Below, one piece after another: positions 32,780-35,383 of a stretch of DNA of 35,383 bases (positions within the stretch are counted from its first letter, which is position 1; the number at the start of each line of letters is the position of its first letter). The position numbers were made by a program, and so were the translations under genes. The notes under the pieces are model-generated. The model had not been told where the DNA came from. It was given only the letters and a program-made list of their open reading frames with translations, and searched no databases. The stretch covers positions 1-35,383 of the forward strand of contig CAJOIP010000018.1 in the NCBI GenBank assembly GCA_905234785.1, given 5' to 3'. The DNA comes from an uncultured Eggerthellaceae bacterium (GTDB lineage: Bacteria > Actinomycetota > Coriobacteriia > Coriobacteriales > Eggerthellaceae).

Positions 32780-32923
32780 ACCATGAGCCAGCTATGGATT
32801 AACATTATCGCGCGAATTACCTGCCGACCTCGGGGCGGTGAGGGTGCGTGCGCTTAATCAAAGGCAAACGCTAACCTTCGACGAGCGGACCCGGGGCGGC
32901 TAGCGGGTCCGCTCGTTTCGTTT
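32780..32923 (+). ncRNA. Candidate structured leader RNA or sRNA
   Basis: From the predicted start near 32780, about 140 nt run to a strong terminator with no open frame of note. A multi-part stem can form: GATTAA (32797-32802) with TTAATC (32854-32859), GCGCG (810-814) with CGTGC (847-851), and an inner ACC/GGT plus GCCG/CGGT stem. An unpaired linker then leads to the terminator. I do not recognise the family. It could be a riboswitch-like leader of the XRE-cupin/acyl-CoA synthetase genes or an independent sRNA. Confidence 0.35.
32882..32923 (+). terminator. Terminator between rsmB and the XRE-cupin gene
   Basis: A perfect 12-bp stem (CGAGCGGACCCG at 32882-32893, complement at 32904-32915) with a 10-nt loop is followed by TTTCGTTT. 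It ends the def-fmt-rsmB operon or the small transcript started at the end of rsmB. Confidence 0.85.
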
Positions 32924-32954
32924 ACTGGAAGACTTTTCGTGAAAGAGAGCCATC

Positions 32955-33525
32955 ATGGATGAACCGAACATCAAGGAAGTTGCAGAGCGCATCCGCCTGC
33001 TTCGCGAAGACTGCGACCTCACCATGCAGGAAATGGCCGATGCAACCGGACGCACCGTGCAAGAGTACGCCGCGCAGGAATCGGGTGAGCAAGACCTGTC
33101 GTTCACGTTCCTGTACAAATGCGCGAAGATCCTCGGCGTCGACGTCATCGAGCTTCTGACGGGCGAGACGCCGCACCTGAAGGGCTATTCGCTCGTGCGC
33201 GCGGGCGAGGGGCTCGCCATCAAGCGCCTACCTGCACAAGGCCCCGCATCTTCAGGGGAAGCTCGCTGAACCCTTCGTGGTCACCGCGCCGTACATCGAA
33301 CAAGCCCAAGACCAGCCTATCCACCTTTCGTATCACAAGGGCATGGAACTTGACTTCGTGATATCGGGCCAGCTTAAGTTCGCGTACGAGAACCACACCG
33401 AGGTGCTCGGGCCTGGCGACACGGTCATGTACGATTCCGGGCGCGGCCATGGCATGATCGCCATAGGCGGCGAGCCGTGCGTGTTCCTAGCGGTCGTCAT
33501 GAACCCGGAGGGCGAGATTATTTAG
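32955..33525 (+). pseudogene. XRE-cupin regulator, split by frameshift
   Basis: The first frame (32955-33269) encodes an XRE-type helix-turn-helix (EVAERIRLLREDCDLTMQEMADATGRTVQEY) and the start of the linker (LVRAGEGLAIKR), then runs out of family sequence. The +1 frame picks it up from about 33226 (AYLHKAPHLQGKLAEPFVVTAPY) and continues through a complete cupin domain to 33525 (DFVISGQLKFAYENHTEVLGPGDTVMYDSGRGHGM). So one gene has been interrupted near 33223-33228, with one extra base or two lost. In related genomes an intact XRE-cupin protein precedes an acyl-CoA synthetase, as here. A sequencing error would look the same. SD GAAAGAGAG supports ATG 32955. Confidence 0.85.
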
Positions 33526-33550
33526 GGAGAAGCGCCTGTGCGACATCTTC

Positions 33551-33637
33551 TGTCATCCTGAGCGAAGCGCGAAGCGCGGAGTCGAAGGATCTCCCCCGAT
33601 GCGATCGCCGTGTATTCTTCGCCCCACTCAGAATGGC
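33551..33637. repeat. REP-type inverted pair (TCATCCTGAGCGAAGC class)
   Basis: TGTCATCCTGAGCGAAGC begins at 33551 and the unit runs to GGATCTC at 33593. A diverged inverted partner occupies 33613-33637, reading TGCCATTCTGAGTGGGGCGA on the minus strand. This repeat class is widespread in bacterial genomes and usually lies between genes as inverted pairs. No gene fits in this 175-bp spacer. The other REP-like element in the window (12460-12525) is a different class. Confidence 0.75.
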
Positions 33638-33700
33638 AGCGATGGCGCGTCTCCCAAATAATTTGAAACTTGCCGCTAACGACCTTTTAGGAACACTGCC

Positions 33701-35383
33701 ATGAGAAACATCAACCTCCGCTACGTCGACGAGACGTATGACGAAAACGGCGTGCTGCAAACGTATGCCGTGCACTACCCCGAAACGTTTAACTTCGCCT
33801 ATGACGTCGTCGACGACATCGCCGTAAACGACCCCGAACGCCGCGCCATGGTCTGGTGCAACCCCGAAGGCGAGGAGCACGTATTCACCTTCGCCGATAT
33901 GAAGAAGTGGTCCGACAAGACCGCGAACTTCCTAAAGGACCAAGGCCTTGGAAAAGGCGACTTCGTCATGGTCATCTTGCGCCGCCACTACCAGTTCTGG
34001 TTCACGGCGCTCGCCCTTGCGAAGCTCGGCTGCGTCATGGTGCCTGCGACGTTCATGCTGAAAGAGCACGACCTGGAATACCGCCTGAACGGCGCTTCCA
34101 TCAAAGCCGTCATCGCGACCTCGGTCGGCGACATCGCGAACATCGTCGACTCAACGCTCCAGCAGTTCGAGTGCCCGTCTGTCGAGAAGCTCATTCTCGT
34201 GAACGGCGCTGGTGGCGGCCTCACGCCGCTGGACGGCAATGGAAACCCGATTTCCGACGAGCTGGTGGGAAGCGCGCTATCGGGCGAAGGGGGGATCTGC
34301 GCCACGACGGCCGAGCGTGAAGGCTGGGTCGATTTCAACGCGGGCGTGCAGGCCGCTTCCGAGCATTTCGCGAAAATCGATACGCTGGCGGCCGACCCCA
34401 TGCTCATGTACTTCTCGAGCGGAACGTCGGGCAACCCGAAGATGGTGCTGCACGACTCCGGTTACGCCGTGGGGCACCTCATGACAGCCAAGCACTGGCA
34501 CAACGTGCGCCCTGACGGCATCCACTTCACGATTGCCGACACCGGATGGGGCAAGGCCGTATGGGGCAAGTTCTACGGGCAGTGGCTCATGGAGGCATGC
34601 GTCTTCACGTACGATTTCGATCGGTACCATGCCGCCGAGATCCTCAACCTCATCAAGAAATACCAGATCACCACGCTGTGCTGTCCTCCCACCATGTACC
34701 GCCTCATGATGCAGGAAGACTTCGAGCAGTTCGACCTTTCATCGCTCGAGTATTCCACGACAGCTGGCGAGGCGTTGAACCCCGACATCTTCAACTGGTG
34801 GAAGGATGTAACCGGCCTCACCATCTTCGAAGGCTTCGGGCAGACGGAAACGCCGCTCACCATCGGCAACCTCACGAACACGACGCCGCGTCCCGGCAGC
34901 ATGGGCAAGCCCGTGCCGCTGTTCCATACGGAAATCCACCGCGAGGACGGCACGCCTTGCGACGTTGGGCAGACGGGCGAGATATGCATCCGCATGCCCG
35001 AGGTTCCCGCCGGCATCATGATGGAGTACTACCGCAACCCCGAAAAAACGGCCGACGCGATTTACGACGGTTGGTACCACACGGGTGACACCGCTTGGTG
35101 CGACGAGGACGGCTACTTCTGGTATGTCGGGCGTAACGACGACGTCATCAAGTCGAGCGGCTACCGCATAGGCCCCTTCGAGATTGAAAGCGTCATGCTC
35201 GAGCACGAGGCCGTACGCGAATGCGCCGTCACCGGCGTGCCCGACCCCGTGCGCGGCAAGGCCGTGAAGGCTACGGTCGTCCTCGCCGATGGCTTCACGG
35301 CAAGCGATGAGCTCACGAAGGAGTTGCAGAAGTGGGTGAAGAGGCAGACCGCCCCCTATAAGTATCCGCGCATCATCGACTAC
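33701..35383 (+). CDS. Acyl-CoA synthetase (AMP-forming), 3' end beyond window
   Basis: 561 codons without a stop; the gene runs off the right edge. It is an adenylate-forming enzyme that activates a carboxylic acid to its acyl-CoA through acyl-AMP. Motifs: MYFSSGTSGNPKMV (P-loop), FEGFGQTETPL, WYHTGDTAW, and YVGRNDDVIKSSGYRIGPFEIES (hinge and start of the C-terminal lid). The overall pattern is that of the medium-chain/acetyl-CoA synthetase-like group; the substrate is not certain. The catalytic lysine of the lid would lie past the window. AGGAA (33689-33693) precedes ATG 33701. It follows the broken XRE-cupin gene, its usual partner and probable regulator. Confidence 0.93.
   Translation, partial: MRNINLRYVDETYDENGVLQTYAVHYPETFNFAYDVVDDIAVNDPERRAMVWCNPEGEEHVFTFADMKKWSDKTANFLKDQGLGKGDFVMVILRRHYQFWFTALALAKLGCVMVPATFMLKEHDLEYRLNGASIKAVIATSVGDIANIVDSTLQQFECPSVEKLILVNGAGGGLTPLDGNGNPISDELVGSALSGEGGICATTAEREGWVDFNAGVQAASEHFAKIDTLAADPMLMYFSSGTSGNPKMVLHDSGYAVGHLMTAKHWHNVRPDGIHFTIADTGWGKAVWGKFYGQWLMEACVFTYDFDRYHAAEILNLIKKYQITTLCCPPTMYRLMMQEDFEQFDLSSLEYSTTAGEALNPDIFNWWKDVTGLTIFEGFGQTETPLTIGNLTNTTPRPGSMGKPVPLFHTEIHREDGTPCDVGQTGEICIRMPEVPAGIMMEYYRNPEKTADAIYDGWYHTGDTAWCDEDGYFWYVGRNDDVIKSSGYRIGPFEIESVMLEHEAVRECAVTGVPDPVRGKAVKATVVLADGFTASDELTKELQKWVKRQTAPYKYPRIIDY

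Noticed and set aside
32780..32923. T-box or known riboswitch before the XRE-cupin gene
   Set aside because: The T-box AGGGTGG core and the consensus cores I know for other classes are not present, so I left it as an unnamed candidate RNA.

Overview
The window looks like ordinary chromosome of a high-GC anaerobic actinobacterium, most likely class Coriobacteriia, family Eggerthellaceae (Slackia/Eggerthella/Gordonibacter-like). This is inferred from gene content and protein character: GTG and TTG starts are common, and the set includes a minimal SufC/SufB pair, a membrane pyrophosphatase of K+-dependent type, Tat-dependent lipoproteins and an XRE-cupin/acyl-CoA synthetase pair. I could not run a phylogenetic search, so the assignment is tentative.

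Layout. (1) 1-6640 is an accessory redox block. An AT-richer repeat-bearing leader (1-467) ends in a MerR-type promoter. It is followed by nine closely spaced plus-strand genes: aldo/keto reductase, flavin reductase-like protein, Tat-lipoprotein DUF362 protein, MerR regulator, carboxymuconolactone-decarboxylase/cupin fusion, Tat-lipoprotein flavodoxin, cytosolic flavodoxin, ABM-domain monooxygenase-like protein and an iron-sulfur-flavoprotein-like FMN reductase. A short copy of the guaA 3' end lies at the left edge (88-108), and real guaA begins at the right edge. The block may therefore be cargo inserted at the guaA 3' end. (2) 6634-9251 on the minus strand carries guaA and a PAP2-family membrane phosphatase. 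(3) 9458-16435 on the plus strand is biosynthetic: chorismate mutase and DAHP synthase, a two-gene SufC/SufB (SMS-like) Fe-S assembly unit, acetolactate synthase large and small subunits, and long-form SerA. (4) 16520-23789 is the classic translation/transcription operon rimP-nusA-ylxR-infB-rbfA-nrnA-truB, preceded by an attenuator-like leader. (5) 23949-26078 is hppA with a strong terminator, then a spacer holding repeats. (6) dnaG (minus) and a dGTPase-like HD gene (plus) diverge from one short promoter region. (7) def-fmt-rsmB form a tight operon. (8) 32769-35383 holds a possible structured RNA ending in a terminator, an XRE-cupin regulator gene broken by a frameshift, a REP-type inverted pair and an acyl-CoA synthetase that runs off the window.

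Most of the window is housekeeping and is confidently assigned. The less ordinary material is in four places: the MerR-controlled redox block and its possible guaA attachment sites; several non-coding elements (a palindrome between sufC and sufB, an attenuator before rimP, two REP-like inverted pairs, a GGGTGCARAACCC repeat array, and an orphan structured RNA); a zinc-knuckle-like tail on NusA; and the split XRE-cupin gene. I saw no CRISPR array, rRNA, tRNA, transposase or integrase.
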